A DNA stretch of 64,000 nucleotides from Thiobacillus sp. (GCA_016124745.1 WGNC01000015.1:17361-81360), one strand, 5' to 3'. Positions 9,141 through 18,052 are shown, numbered from the stretch's first letter. A program made the numbers and translations. The notes: a model not told the origin generated them from the sequence alone.

Positions 9141-10481
9141 ATGTTAGAAAATCTCAGTGGACGCCTCGCTGGCGTCGTCAAAACCTTGCGTGGGCAGGCA
9201 CGCATCACCGAAGCCAACGTGCAGGATACCTTGCGCCAGGTGCGCCTGGCCCTGCTCGAAGCCGATGTTGCTTTGCCGGTCGTCAAGGATTTCATCGAAG
9301 CCGTCAAGACGCGTGCACTGGGTCAGGAAGTGCTCACCAGCCTGTCTCCCGGCCAAGCGCTGATCGGTATCGTCCACGAAGAACTCACCCGGTTGATGGG
9401 TGGCGAGAACGCCGAGCTGAACCTGGCCGCAACGCCGCCCGCTGTCATCCTGATGGCCGGCCTGCAGGGTTCAGGCAAGACGACCACCAGCGGAAAGCTC
9501 GCGCTGCTGCTGAAAACGCGCAAGAAGAAGGTCCTGCTCGCCTCGGCCGACGTCTACCGCCCTGCCGCCATCGACCAGTTGCGGCAACTCGCCAGGCAGC
9601 TCGATGTCAGCTTCTTCGAGGCGGGTGACGAGCGTGACCCGCTAAGAATCGCGCAGGCCGCTCAGGACTATGCGCGCAAGCAGTTTTACGAGGTACTGAT
9701 CGTCGATACGGCCGGCCGCCTGGCGATCGACGAGGCGATGATGGCCGAAATCAAGGCCCTGCATGCCGCCGTCAAGCCGATTGAAACCTTGTTTGTGGTC
9801 GACGCGATGCAGGGCCAGGACGCAGTCAACGTCGCCAAGGCCTTCAACGAAGCCCTGCCACTCACCGGCATCGTCCTCACCAAGCTCGACGGCGATTCAC
9901 GCGGTGGTGCCGCGCTGTCGGTGCGGCACATCACAGGCAAGCCGCTCAAGTTCATTGGCGTCGGCGAAAAACCCAACGCCCTGGAAGCCTTCCACCCCGA
10001 GCGCATGGCACAGCGCATCCTCGGCATGGGCGACGTGCTGTCCCTGATCGAGCAGGCGCAAGGTTCGGTCGACCTCGCCGAGGCCAAGAAACTGGCCGAC
10101 AAGGTCAAGAAGGGCAAGGATTTCGATCTTGAGGATTTCAAGGCGCAGATCCAGCAGATGCGCAAAATGGGTGGGCTCTCCGCGCTGATGGACAAGCTGC
10201 CCGGTGCCGGACAGATGCAGATGCCGGCCGGCGCTGACGAAAAGGCCGTCAACCGCGTAGAAGGCATCATCAACAGCATGACCCCGCTAGAGCGCCGCAA
10301 GCCTGAAATCCTCAAGGCCTCGCGCAAGCGCCGCATCGCCGCGGGCGCGGGGGTTCAGGTGCAGGAGGTCAACAAATTGCTGAAGCAGTTCGAGCAGGCG
10401 CAGAAAATGATGAAAATGATGGGGAAAGGCGGCCTTTCCAAAATGATGCGCGGCATGAAAGGCATGCTGCCCGGTATGTGA
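9141..10481 (+). CDS. ffh: Signal recognition particle protein Ffh
   Basis: SRP54-type GTPase that binds signal sequences and 4.5S RNA and delivers ribosomes to FtsY at the membrane. The 446 residues show the N domain (1-85) and then the G domain with GLQGSGKTTT near 108 and DTAGR near 190. The M domain ends in a methionine-rich tail with MMKMMG, SKMMRGMKGM and a final LPGM. The AAGGAAGCC before the ATG at 9141 is a strong ribosome site. Divergent from the CcsA-like gene. Confidence 0.97.
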   Translation: MLENLSGRLAGVVKTLRGQARITEANVQDTLRQVRLALLEADVALPVVKDFIEAVKTRALGQEVLTSLSPGQALIGIVHEELTRLMGGENAELNLAATPPAVILMAGLQGSGKTTTSGKLALLLKTRKKKVLLASADVYRPAAIDQLRQLARQLDVSFFEAGDERDPLRIAQAAQDYARKQFYEVLIVDTAGRLAIDEAMMAEIKALHAAVKPIETLFVVDAMQGQDAVNVAKAFNEALPLTGIVLTKLDGDSRGGAALSVRHITGKPLKFIGVGEKPNALEAFHPERMAQRILGMGDVLSLIEQAQGSVDLAEAKKLADKVKKGKDFDLEDFKAQIQQMRKMGGLSALMDKLPGAGQMQMPAGADEKAVNRVEGIINSMTPLERRKPEILKASRKRRIAAGAGVQVQEVNKLLKQFEQAQKMMKMMGKGGLSKMMRGMKGMLPGM

Positions 10482-10483
10482 TT

Positions 10484-10514
10484 GCCAGCCTGCTGGCATA
10501 TCAGGGTTTTTTGG
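10484..10514 (+). terminator. Weak terminator-like hairpin after ffh
   Basis: GCCAG-CCTG-CTGGC at 10484-10497 begins two bases after the ffh stop, with a T-rich run (GTTTTTT) some ten bases later. The stem is short and the T-run is not adjacent, so termination would be partial at best. It overlaps the -35 of the rpsP promoter candidate. Confidence 0.3.
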
Positions 10515-10521
10515 GTATAAT
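10493..10521 (+). promoter_or_regulatory. Promoter of the rpsP-rimM-trmD-rplS operon
   Basis: CTGGCA (10493-10498, 4 of 6 to consensus) and a perfect TATAAT (10516-10521) with a 17-bp spacer. It would start transcription about 30 bp before the rpsP ATG at 10556. Spacing and the consensus -10 make this one of the better promoters in the window. Confidence 0.65.
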
Positions 10522-10555
10522 TCTCGGTTTTCTCCGTTTCCCGGTGGGTTGAATC

Positions 10556-10807
10556 ATGGTCGTTATTCGTCTTTCGCGCGGCGGCGCCAAAAACCGTCCT
10601 TTCTACAACGTGGTGGTGGCCGACTCGCGCTGCCGCCGTGATGGCCGCTTCATCGAGCGCGTGGGCTTCTACAATCCCGTTGCCGCTGAAGGCGCCGAAT
10701 CGATGCGCCTGGATCAGGACCGCATCAGCTACTGGACCAGCAACGGCGCACAGATGTCCGATACCGTCGCCCGTCTGGTCAAGCAGAACAAGACTGCCAC
10801 CGCCTGA
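10556..10807 (+). CDS. rpsP: 30S ribosomal protein S16
   Basis: Small-subunit assembly protein bS16 of 83 residues. It starts with [24 protein letters not shown] and contains the [11 protein letters not shown] block, both diagnostic of the family. It is the first gene of the conserved rpsP-rimM-trmD-rplS operon and has its own consensus-like promoter just upstream. Confidence 0.97.
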   Translation: MVVIRLSRGGAKNRPFYNVVVADSRCRRDGRFIERVGFYNPVAAEGAESMRLDQDRISYWTSNGAQMSDTVARLVKQNKTATA

Positions 10808-10824
10808 TAGAAGTACCGGATCCG

Positions 10825-11331
10825 TTGAACCAGGGCTGCGACTGGGTCGTAATGGGGCGCGTCGCCTCCCCGTTCGGCATCAAGGGCTGGATCAAGGTCC
10901 AGCCTTACAGTGAAGACCCGGGTGCGCTGATGGACTTCGAGTCCTGGCGCGTCGGTCGCGGCGAGCAGCAGGTGCATTACAGCGTCGAAGCCATCCAGGA
11001 CCACGGCAAAGCCCTGGTTGCCAAGCTGGCCGGCGTTGACGACCGCGATGCGGCCTATGCCCTGCGCGGGCAGGAAATCTCGGTAGCGAAAAGTGCGTTG
11101 CCGCCGCCGCAGGAAAACGAATTTTACTGGTCCGACCTGATCGGGCTAACCGTGATCAACGGTGAAGGCGTCGAACTGGGCAAGGTCGACAGCCTGATGG
11201 AGAGCGGCGCGAACGATCTGCTGGTTGTCAAAGGCACGCGCGAGCACCTGATTCCGTTCGTCGCGGCGTTTGTCGGCAAGGTGGACCTGGCAGGCGGAAC
11301 GATCGAGGTGGACTGGGGCGAAGACTACTGA
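10825..11331 (+). CDS. rimM: Ribosome maturation factor RimM
   Basis: 16S rRNA processing factor needed for maturation of the 30S head; binds S19. The 168 residues include the N-terminal barrel with GRVASPFGIKGW and a C-terminal PRC barrel with DLLVVKG. The start is taken at TTG (10825), 17 bp after rpsP; the internal ATG at 10852 would remove the first strand before GRV. The stop overlaps the trmD ATG as TGATG, indicating translational coupling. Confidence 0.94.
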   Translation: MNQGCDWVVMGRVASPFGIKGWIKVQPYSEDPGALMDFESWRVGRGEQQVHYSVEAIQDHGKALVAKLAGVDDRDAAYALRGQEISVAKSALPPPQENEFYWSDLIGLTVINGEGVELGKVDSLMESGANDLLVVKGTREHLIPFVAAFVGKVDLAGGTIEVDWGEDY

Positions 11332-12095
11332 TGCGCTTCGAAGCGGTCACGCTCTTTCCCGAGATGTTCGATGCCGTACTGGATTACGGCATCACCCGGC
11401 GGGCGCTGGATCGCGGACTGTACCGGTTCAAGTCCTGGAACCCGCGGGACTTCACCGACGACCCGCACCGCACGGTGGACGACCGGCCCTATGGTGGCGG
11501 CCCCGGGATGCTGATGCAGGCCGAGCCGCTGGATCGCGCGTTGAATGCCGTTCAGCAGGATCTGGCCAGAGAAAGTTTGAAGCCGTGGGTGGTGCATTTC
11601 TCCCCCAGAGGGCGCCCGCTGACACACCAGCGGGTGATGGAGATGAAAGACATGGCCGCGCTGGTGTTGCTGTGCGGTCGTTATGAAGGCATAGACGAGC
11701 GGCTGTTGCAGCGCCGCGTGGATGAAGAGCTTTCGCTGGGCGACTTTGTGCTGTCGGGCGGCGAGCTTCCTGCACTGGCATTGATGGATGCAATTATCCG
11801 GCAACTGCCTGGCGCGTTGAACGCTGCTGATTCAGCGGTGGAAGACTCTTTCGCCAACGGTCTGCTCGACTGCCCGCACTTTACCCGGCCCGAGGTATGG
11901 CAGGGAATGGCGGTGCCTGAAGTGTTGAAAGGCGGCAACCACGCCGCGATCGCCCAATGGCGGTTGCAGCAGAGTCTGACGATCACGGCGACCCATCGCC
12001 CCGATCTGCTGGCGAAGCGGGGGTTGTCGAAGCAGGAACAGGATATTCTCGCGGTGCACCCACCCGGTGCGCCGCAGAACGAAGCGGCCCGGTAA
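11331..12095 (+). CDS. trmD: tRNA (guanine-37-N1)-methyltransferase TrmD
   Basis: SPOUT-fold enzyme that methylates G37 of tRNAs with S-adenosylmethionine, preventing frameshifting. Motifs in the 254 residues include the N-terminal FEAVTLFPEMF, the knot segments PYGGGPGML and LCGRYEGIDERLL, then GDFVLSGGELPAL. The start overlaps the rimM stop. A 92-bp gap without an obvious terminator separates it from rplS. Confidence 0.97.
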   Translation: MRFEAVTLFPEMFDAVLDYGITRRALDRGLYRFKSWNPRDFTDDPHRTVDDRPYGGGPGMLMQAEPLDRALNAVQQDLARESLKPWVVHFSPRGRPLTHQRVMEMKDMAALVLLCGRYEGIDERLLQRRVDEELSLGDFVLSGGELPALALMDAIIRQLPGALNAADSAVEDSFANGLLDCPHFTRPEVWQGMAVPEVLKGGNHAAIAQWRLQQSLTITATHRPDLLAKRGLSKQEQDILAVHPPGAPQNEAAR

Positions 12096-12187
12096 TCCAG
12101 GGCCAATGTGAAACGGCGTGACGTCCGCCCGGTGGTCTGATTGACCCGGTGGTGCACCTCTCGCGCCAGATGCAAGGAAACATCATC

Positions 12188-12571
12188 ATGAACATCATCG
12201 AGCAACTCGAACAGGAAGAAATCGCCCGCCTGGGCAAGAGCCTCCCCGATTTCGCCCCCGGCGATACTGTCGTCGTCCAGGTGAAAGTGAAGGAAGGCAA
12301 CCGCGAGCGTCTGCAGGCCTATGAAGGCGTCGTCATCGCCAAGCGCAACCGCGGCCTCAATTCCGCTTTCACCGTGCGCAAGATTTCCGCCGGCGAAGGC
12401 GTAGAGCGCACCTTCCAGACCCACTCGCCATTGGTCGCCAGTGTCGAAGTCAAGCGCCGCGGTGACGTACGCCGTGCCAAGCTGTACTACCTGCGCGAGC
12501 GTTCCGGCAAGTCCGCCCGCATCAAGGAAAAGCTGCCCGCCCGCAAGGCTGCAACCAAGGCAGCTGAATAA
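12188..12571 (+). CDS. rplS: 50S ribosomal protein L19
   Basis: Large-subunit protein bL19 at the 30S-50S interface, 127 residues. The start is set at the ATG at 12188 (MNIIEQLEQ), which has AAGGAAAC upstream and agrees with the family N-terminus; an in-frame start at 12149 would add 13 unconserved residues. The family block [13 protein letters not shown] is present. The short lysine/alanine-rich tail is common in betaproteobacterial L19. The operon ends at a strong terminator just downstream. Confidence 0.96.
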   Translation: MNIIEQLEQEEIARLGKSLPDFAPGDTVVVQVKVKEGNRERLQAYEGVVIAKRNRGLNSAFTVRKISAGEGVERTFQTHSPLVASVEVKRRGDVRRAKLYYLRERSGKSARIKEKLPARKAATKAAE

Positions 12572-12594
12572 GCAGCCGCCACGCAGCACAACGC

Positions 12595-12622
12595 AAAACG
12601 CCCGCACATCGCGGGCGTTTTT
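12595..12622 (+). terminator. Rho-independent terminator of the rpsP-rplS operon
   Basis: An 11-bp perfect stem (AAAACGCCCGC at 12595-12605, its complement at 12611-12621) with a 5-nt loop ACATC. The distal arm ends in a run of five T. It lies 24 bp past the rplS stop. Confidence 0.88.
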
Positions 12623-12694
12623 GTCTGAGGAGCATGCGTCGGCTTTCCTGGCCTCAGTCCCACATCGCCTTGATTAGCCTATGCCTCGGCTAGA

Positions 12695-13174
12695 ATGAGA
12701 CGCATGCCTGTCTACGATGCCATCCTTCCAGCGCCCATGTGCCGCCTCGGTGCCTGCTTCACCGGCGAAGCGCTGACGCGGCTGGATTTCCTGCCGGCCG
12801 GCACGCCCACAATTCACCCAGACGATGAACGGGGACGCCATTTGGCACGCGAGTTCGCTGCCTACTGGGACAATCCCGGCCACCCGTTTGACTTGCTGTT
12901 CGTACCGTTCGGTACACCGTTCCAGTTGCGGGTGTGGCATGGACTGATGCGCATTCCGGCGGGACAGTCGGTGACCTACGGCGCACTCGCGCAACGGCTC
13001 GGTACGGCCGCACGTGCGGTAGGCCAGGCATGCGGCGCCAATCCCCTGCCGATCGTGATCCCCTGCCACCGCGTGGTGGCGGCACACGGGCTGGGGGGCT
13101 TCATGCATGCCTCATCGGGGGCACCGCTCGATGTGAAAACCTGGCTGCTGGCGCATGAACGACACACTGATTGA
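12695..13174 (+). CDS. ogt: Methylated-DNA--protein-cysteine methyltransferase
   Basis: Suicide repair protein that transfers alkyl groups from O6-methylguanine in DNA to its own cysteine. The catalytic PCHRV motif places the acceptor at C124, preceded by the VTYGALAQRLG recognition-helix region and GANPLPIVI. At 159 residues it is a single-domain Ogt-type protein without an Ada regulatory domain. A second ATG at residue 4 is an equally good start. The 3' end overlaps xerD by 20 bp, so both are probably co-transcribed. Confidence 0.9.
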   Translation: MRRMPVYDAILPAPMCRLGACFTGEALTRLDFLPAGTPTIHPDDERGRHLAREFAAYWDNPGHPFDLLFVPFGTPFQLRVWHGLMRIPAGQSVTYGALAQRLGTAARAVGQACGANPLPIVIPCHRVVAAHGLGGFMHASSGAPLDVKTWLLAHERHTD

Positions 13175-14045
13175 CCGTTTCTGCGATCACCTGTGGCTGG
13201 AAGACGGGCTAGCGAATCTGACGCTTGCAGCCTACCGGCGGGACCTGACCGCCTTCGGTCACTGGCTCGGGCGGGAGCGCAATCAAGCCTTGAATGCGGC
13301 CGCTTCTGGCGACGTCGAGGCCTGGCTGGCGTGGCGCTTCGCCCGGCATGCGCGGCCACGCAGCGCGGCACGCTACACGTCGGCCTTGAAACGTTTCTAT
13401 CGCTATCTGCTGCGCGAGAACCTGATCGCGGCCGACCCTACCCTGAACCTCGATAGTCCGAAGCTGCCACGCGCCTTGCCCAAGACGCTGACCGAGGCTG
13501 ACGTGGAATGCCTGCTCGACAGCGCCAACACGAGCACCTCATTGGGCCTGCGGGACCGTGCGATGCTGGAAACACTGTATGCAACCGGCCTGCGGGTATC
13601 GGAACTGGTGGGGCTGAAAATGACGGCGGTGAATCTCAACGATGGCGTGCTGCGGGTGACAGGAAAGGGCAACAAGGACCGTCTGGTCCCGCTGGGAGAG
13701 GAAGCGGTACAGTGGCTGCGACGCTATCTGGACGAAGCGCGCCCGTTGCTGCTGGCAAATAAGCTGTGCGACCAGGTATTCGTCACCGCACGCGGCAGCG
13801 GCATGACGCGGCAGGCGTTCTGGTATCTGATCAAGCGGTGCGCGCGCGCCGCGGGCATCAGCCGCCCACTGTCACCGCATACGCTGCGCCACGCCTTCGC
13901 TACCCATCTGCTGAACCATGGCGCGGACCTGCGCGTGGTGCAAATGCTGCTCGGCCACAGCGACATTTCAACCACGCAGATTTACACCCACGTGGCACGC
14001 GAGCGCCTGAAGCAACTCCACGCGCAGCACCATCCGCGTGGCTGA
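13155..14045 (+). CDS. xerD: Tyrosine recombinase XerD
   Basis: Site-specific recombinase that, with XerC, resolves chromosome dimers at dif under FtsK control. The 296 residues have an N-terminal core-binding SAM-like domain (about 3-88) and a catalytic domain. The full active-site set is visible: R147 (ATGLRVSEL), K171 (GKGNKDR), H242 and R245 (HTLRH), H268 (LGH) and nucleophile Y277 (IYTHV). XerD is preferred over XerC by N-terminal style and length; the assignment between the two is not absolute. Confidence 0.92.
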   Translation: MNDTLIDRFCDHLWLEDGLANLTLAAYRRDLTAFGHWLGRERNQALNAAASGDVEAWLAWRFARHARPRSAARYTSALKRFYRYLLRENLIAADPTLNLDSPKLPRALPKTLTEADVECLLDSANTSTSLGLRDRAMLETLYATGLRVSELVGLKMTAVNLNDGVLRVTGKGNKDRLVPLGEEAVQWLRRYLDEARPLLLANKLCDQVFVTARGSGMTRQAFWYLIKRCARAAGISRPLSPHTLRHAFATHLLNHGADLRVVQMLLGHSDISTTQIYTHVARERLKQLHAQHHPRG

Positions 14046-14063
14046 CCTGCTACCACCCACAGT

Positions 14064-15071
14064 CTAGGGCGTCTTGATGCGCTCCATCAGATAGCACAGG
14101 CAATCCTGCCGGATCACGCGTTCATCTCGCGTGAGCATGGCCGGCATCAGGGGCTGCCTGAGCGCGATCTCATCCTGGCGGTAGTCGAACAGACGCGGGC
14201 CGACTTCTACTCCGTTTTCATCCAGCACCTGCAGTCTCGCCGCACTGCCCGGCCGAATCCGGCCCAGCCGTTCACCGTGCTTCAGTTCGCGAAAATTGAA
14301 ATGATCCAGTTCCGGTACAAAATCGATATCCGCGTCCGCGGCGCCGAAGCCGAAGCTTGCCTGATCCGGCACCTTGACTGTGGCCACGGTATGAAACAGG
14401 TCGATATCGTGGGGTGCCACCGGATGCACGGGAAATTCGGACAAATGCAGGCAGTCCTCGATATAGGCGGCGGCGTGTTCCACGCTGCCGGGCGTCCCCG
14501 GCTTGCCGCACTCCACAGTGACCGACGGACACAGTTCGGCGAATGCCGCCGACTGCACGCCGCGCGGCCGGATGAAATACACCACGATGCGCGAGAACAG
14601 CAGGGCCAGATGCAGGAAGTGGTGCTCGAGACGATTCACGCAGGCGTAATGCGGATTGAGGCCGGTGTTGTTATGGATGTCGATACTGGCAAATACCCCA
14701 CGCACACGCATCGCATCGACCACCTGTTGCATCATCGCCGATTCTGCCGAATGCAACTCCTCGCTCCCCGGCCAAACCCGGTTGTAATCCGGCTGGCCGT
14801 CGAGCCGGCGCACTCCTGAACGGGCAGCCTCGACGTTGCCGATGAACAACGACAACGCGCGCGGCAGTTCAGCCGCCGCGTATTTCCGCAACACCGATTG
14901 CGCTGCCAGCCAGCCGGTGTCCTCGTTGCCGTGCAGCAGTACCGCGACGAACAGCGGCGGCGTCCGCCGTCCCGGCAGATGTATCAGCGCCGGCCCCGGC
15001 AACACCTCGCCCAGCCGGGAAGCGGGTGTATCCAACAGCCCGGAGGGCAGGGCATCGTATTGCGTCAACAT
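14064..15071 (-). CDS. Succinylglutamate desuccinylase/aspartoacylase-like zinc amidohydrolase (M14 family), copy 1
   Basis: Belongs to the AstE/ASPA branch of the M14 metallopeptidase fold, whose members hydrolyse N-acyl amino acids. The predicted zinc ligands are H47 and E50 (LLHGNED) and H133 (DIHNNTG); the general base is likely E187 (TVECGKPG). The substrate is unknown. The start at 15071 shares a base with the upstream stop (TGATG) and has GGAG six bases before it; an ATG at 15083 is the alternative. It is the last gene of the macro-ligase-amidohydrolase operon and converges on xerD. Confidence 0.85.
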   Translation of the reverse strand: MLTQYDALPSGLLDTPASRLGEVLPGPALIHLPGRRTPPLFVAVLLHGNEDTGWLAAQSVLRKYAAAELPRALSLFIGNVEAARSGVRRLDGQPDYNRVWPGSEELHSAESAMMQQVVDAMRVRGVFASIDIHNNTGLNPHYACVNRLEHHFLHLALLFSRIVVYFIRPRGVQSAAFAELCPSVTVECGKPGTPGSVEHAAAYIEDCLHLSEFPVHPVAPHDIDLFHTVATVKVPDQASFGFGAADADIDFVPELDHFNFRELKHGERLGRIRPGSAARLQVLDENGVEVGPRLFDYRQDEIALRQPLMPAMLTRDERVIRQDCLCYLMERIKTP

Positions 15072-16504
15072 CAAAGGCTCCATTCATGCACCGGGGCGCC
15101 GGCGCGCTGGTTGTCCAGGTAGTCGTCCATCATTCGATGCACATCGCCCCCCAACCGATCGAGCCGGCGCAACTGCCAGTCGGCCCCGGTCTGGCCGCTG
15201 CGCACCCGGGCTTCGAGTACGCCCAGATAACGTTCGATCTCGGCCTCCGGCAGGCCGAATTCGCGCAGGCCGTGTTGCGCCAGCGGCATTCCGATCTGCA
15301 GGACGAAATCACGTGCGGGGTATCGATTGCCATCCAGCCAGGTCAGTTCGGCCTGGAGTCCATGACGGGCGGCAGCATAGAAATTGGCGCGCGCAACAGC
15401 GAAGGGCAGATCTGCCTCTGCGGCGCGGGGCCGCCGCGCCAGCGCATGCACCAGACCAAAATTCAGCGCTGCATTGGCGACCATGTCCAGCACCGTGGGG
15501 CCGCTCGGCAGCACCCGCTGTTCCAGTCGGACATGCGCCTGCCCGGCGGTGTCGAAGCCGATCAGCGGCCGCACCCAGCGCCAGATGGCGCCGTTGTGTA
15601 GCCGCAGATGCGGGTAACGCGATGGCGGTTCCACAAGCGGCATCGGCAGTAGCACCGGATAGTGTTCGAGGTTTTCGTCGAACAGTTCCAGCAGGCTGCT
15701 CGCCACATAGCCGCGACCGAACGTGACGCGCCGCAGCGTCGGTTCTGCCAGCCCGGCAAAGCCACCCAGTTCCACTGATTGCTCGAACAGCGGCACGCGG
15801 GTTTCCCGCCACAGGCGCTGACCGAACAGCAGTGGTGAATTGACCGCTACTGCCAGCAAAGGCGCACAACAGATCAGCGAAGCGTTGTAGTAGCGTCCCG
15901 CCTGATCGAACGGCACCTGCAGATGCAGTTGGAACGAGGTGGTCGCGGCTTCCAGCATCACGTCGGGGCGGCTCAGACGCAAATGATCCTCGCCCTCGAT
16001 ATCGATGCGGATGGGAGCGCCATCGCGCTGCCGCAACACCTGCGCATTGAGCACGTCGAAACGCTTCATCACCGACATGTTGGCCAGGCACAGATCCTCG
16101 TTGCGAATGGTGGGCAGGATGCCGATCATCGCCAGCACCGTATCCATGCCATGCGCCACCCGCTGGCACCGGTCCAAGGTGGCCAGCAGGGATTCCTCCA
16201 TGGCCGCCAGCAATCCCGCACCCACTTCCAGCGGCGGCGCGTTCAGTTCGACGTTGAAACGGGATAGTTCGGGTACGACCAGCGGATCGTTCAGCGCCCG
16301 CAGATAGGCCTCATTGACCGGATTGGGCAGTCCACTGTGATCGAGCAGCCAGGCTTCGAGTTCAAACCCGGCGACGTAGCGGGAGTCCGGAAAACCTCCG
16401 GATTTTTCGAATGACCGCAGTGCCGCAGTTTCGTCCGCCAACTTGCCAGCAAAGCACTGGAAGTCGTCTTCCGAAAACCGTGTGCGCTCGATCTCCTGGC
16501 CCAT
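15071..16504 (-). CDS. GCS2-type carboxylate-amine ligase (glutamate-cysteine ligase-like)
   Basis: A 477-residue member of the glutamate-cysteine ligase 2 superfamily, ATP-dependent enzymes that join a carboxylate (often the gamma-carboxyl of glutamate) to an amine. Features seen are GFELEAWL (46-53), where acidic residues bind metal in the family, the FNVELNAPPLE block, and a later ATTSFQLHLQVPF strand. A separate, dedicated gshA exists at 48.5 kb, so a role in glutathione synthesis is unlikely. It starts 11 bp after the macro-domain gene and is coupled to the following amidohydrolase. Its substrate is not known. Confidence 0.78.
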   Translation of the reverse strand: MGQEIERTRFSEDDFQCFAGKLADETAALRSFEKSGGFPDSRYVAGFELEAWLLDHSGLPNPVNEAYLRALNDPLVVPELSRFNVELNAPPLEVGAGLLAAMEESLLATLDRCQRVAHGMDTVLAMIGILPTIRNEDLCLANMSVMKRFDVLNAQVLRQRDGAPIRIDIEGEDHLRLSRPDVMLEAATTSFQLHLQVPFDQAGRYYNASLICCAPLLAVAVNSPLLFGQRLWRETRVPLFEQSVELGGFAGLAEPTLRRVTFGRGYVASSLLELFDENLEHYPVLLPMPLVEPPSRYPHLRLHNGAIWRWVRPLIGFDTAGQAHVRLEQRVLPSGPTVLDMVANAALNFGLVHALARRPRAAEADLPFAVARANFYAAARHGLQAELTWLDGNRYPARDFVLQIGMPLAQHGLREFGLPEAEIERYLGVLEARVRSGQTGADWQLRRLDRLGGDVHRMMDDYLDNQRAGAPVHEWSL

Positions 16505-16515
16505 GGACGTATGCG

Positions 16516-17004
16516 TCAGGCTGGTTCGCTGGCCTGCTCGTTCTTGTGATACGTCACATAGATATAAACCGGTATGGACAGATCGCCGAGGTGTTTGTCG
16601 ATCAGGGGACGCACTTCATCCCAGTTCATGCCTCCGACACCAGTGGCCAGTCGCGGCAATGCAAGACTTGTCACGCTCTCAGCCTCAGCCCATTTACGCA
16701 AGGCTTTCAGCGCATGATTGAGATTCTCGGCCGACGCATGCCCGGGCTTCGCACCGTGATCGTAGGCCGCGTCCTGGGTGAACAGCGACACCACGTGCCT
16801 GCCTTCCGCGCTGGCCCAAGCCCACAACTCGCCGGCCTTGGGGTGAGTCGCGTGGCAGTAATGACGAAAATCCTTGTACATCGCCGGCCAACTCTCACGC
16901 AGGGCCAGCGCCAGTCCCTGATTGTAGCTGTCGTTCGGCGCCACGCCATGCGCAATGGCCTGTGCACCGGATAAAAGAATATCCCCGCTTACTTCGTGCA
17001 GCAT
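16516..17004 (-). CDS. Macro-domain protein (ADP-ribose-binding or ADP-ribosyl hydrolase type)
   Basis: A stand-alone macro domain of 162 residues. The first ADP-ribose loop GDILLSGAQAIAHGVAPND is at 7-25, and the second glycine-rich loop LPRLATGVGGMNWDEV lies near 115-130. This arrangement resembles the TARG1/ALC1-like branch, which includes ADP-ribosyl-glutamate hydrolases, more than MacroD. No DarT-type toxin gene is adjacent. It has a strong AGGAAGGG ribosome site and its own AT-rich promoter, and leads an operon with the ligase and amidohydrolase genes. Whether it binds or hydrolyses ADP-ribose cannot be decided from sequence. Confidence 0.82.
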   Translation of the reverse strand: MLHEVSGDILLSGAQAIAHGVAPNDSYNQGLALALRESWPAMYKDFRHYCHATHPKAGELWAWASAEGRHVVSLFTQDAAYDHGAKPGHASAENLNHALKALRKWAEAESVTSLALPRLATGVGGMNWDEVRPLIDKHLGDLSIPVYIYVTYHKNEQASEPA

Positions 17005-17035
17005 AGTGATCCCTTCCTAAAGGTTAAATTTGTTA

Positions 17036-17065
17036 ATCATACCCGCTTATCTTTTTATAAATCAA
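17036..17065 (-). promoter_or_regulatory. Promoter of the macro-ligase-amidohydrolase operon
   Basis: On the minus strand, TTGATT (17065-17060) and TATGAT (17041-17036, 5 of 6 to consensus) are separated by 18 bp. They sit in a markedly AT-rich patch 32 bp before the macro-domain start. This separates the operon from the aspartoacylase-like gene ending at 17096. Confidence 0.55.
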
Positions 17066-17095
17066 CCCGAGGGGACGGGGTGTCGGTGGACCTGT

Positions 17096-18052
17096 TTACA
17101 CACGGGCGCTGCGTCTGGCGAGATAAAACCACTCCTGTCCCGGCAGCGCATTGGGGTTGGGGAAAACGATGTAGCCGTCACGATCCGCCAATACCGGTAC
17201 ACCATCGTGACGTACGCCAATGACTTCGCCTGCACGCAGTCGATCGAAGCTTGCCCAGTCCCGAAAAAACCGGTCGCCTGCATGGTCGCGATCGGTGACC
17301 TGATAGAGCCGCAGCGCCTCGGTGTCGCTCACGGCCGCCGGCACAGGCGCCGAACTCAGCCGCAGATGGGCCAGCGCGTTGTGGATTGCCCGATAGGCCA
17401 CATCCGGCGCAGCGGGGTCGTCATGCTGGCCGCACTCGAGCGTGAGTGCGATGCCGCCCTGTGCACGCATGAATTCGGTGGTCCCCACGCCGTAATGCAC
17501 ATCGGCTTCGCGTGCCGACACGCCGGCTGCCAGGCGGCGTGCGACGCCTGCGGCATAGGTATCGAGCCAGCCATCGACGAAGCGATGCACGCCCAGGCAT
17601 TGCGCCAGCGCAGTTTCCTCGGTCGCACGCGCGAAAGGCTCCAGCGTTCCGCCGTTGTTTTCCGGGCCCAGCATGACGAAGGGGGCGCCCGCAGTGTGAA
17701 ACGAGTGCAGGTCGAGCAGCGCATCGTGTTGCGCGAGCAGCGGACACAGCCAATTGGCGATGCGATCTTCGAATTCGACGGGTGTCCGGGTCGGCATGAG
17801 ATTGCGGTTGAGGTTGCGGTCGCCCATGCGTTGATGGCGTGCGTACGCCAAGGGATTGGTAACCGGGACGAAGGTGACCGTGCCAGCGTCGATACCCAAC
17901 CGCGCTGACTCGATCTCGCCGATCACGCGGCGAATCGCCTGCGTGCCACACGTCTCGTTTCCATGCACGGCACCCAGCACAACCAGGCGCGCGCCAGGTG
18001 CGAGACCGGTAAACGACAACGACTCGAAGTGCAGCGATCCGGATTCAATCAT
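17096..18052 (-). CDS. Succinylglutamate desuccinylase/aspartoacylase-like zinc amidohydrolase (M14 family), copy 2
   Basis: A second AstE/ASPA-type protein, 318 residues, clearly diverged from the copy at 14.1 kb. Predicted zinc ligands are H30 and E33 (VHGNET) and H116 (LDLHSFHT); the base is E206 (TLECGQHD). The substrate-binding segment MGDRNLNRN lies near 76-84, as in AstE. The C-terminal part (about 250-310) is a barrel-like region. The start overlaps the tauE stop by 8 bp, so it is expressed with folB and tauE. A role in arginine catabolism is unlikely because no other ast gene is nearby. Confidence 0.85.
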   Translation of the reverse strand: MIESGSLHFESLSFTGLAPGARLVVLGAVHGNETCGTQAIRRVIGEIESARLGIDAGTVTFVPVTNPLAYARHQRMGDRNLNRNLMPTRTPVEFEDRIANWLCPLLAQHDALLDLHSFHTAGAPFVMLGPENNGGTLEPFARATEETALAQCLGVHRFVDGWLDTYAAGVARRLAAGVSAREADVHYGVGTTEFMRAQGGIALTLECGQHDDPAAPDVAYRAIHNALAHLRLSSAPVPAAVSDTEALRLYQVTDRDHAGDRFFRDWASFDRLRAGEVIGVRHDGVPVLADRDGYIVFPNPNALPGQEWFYLARRSARV

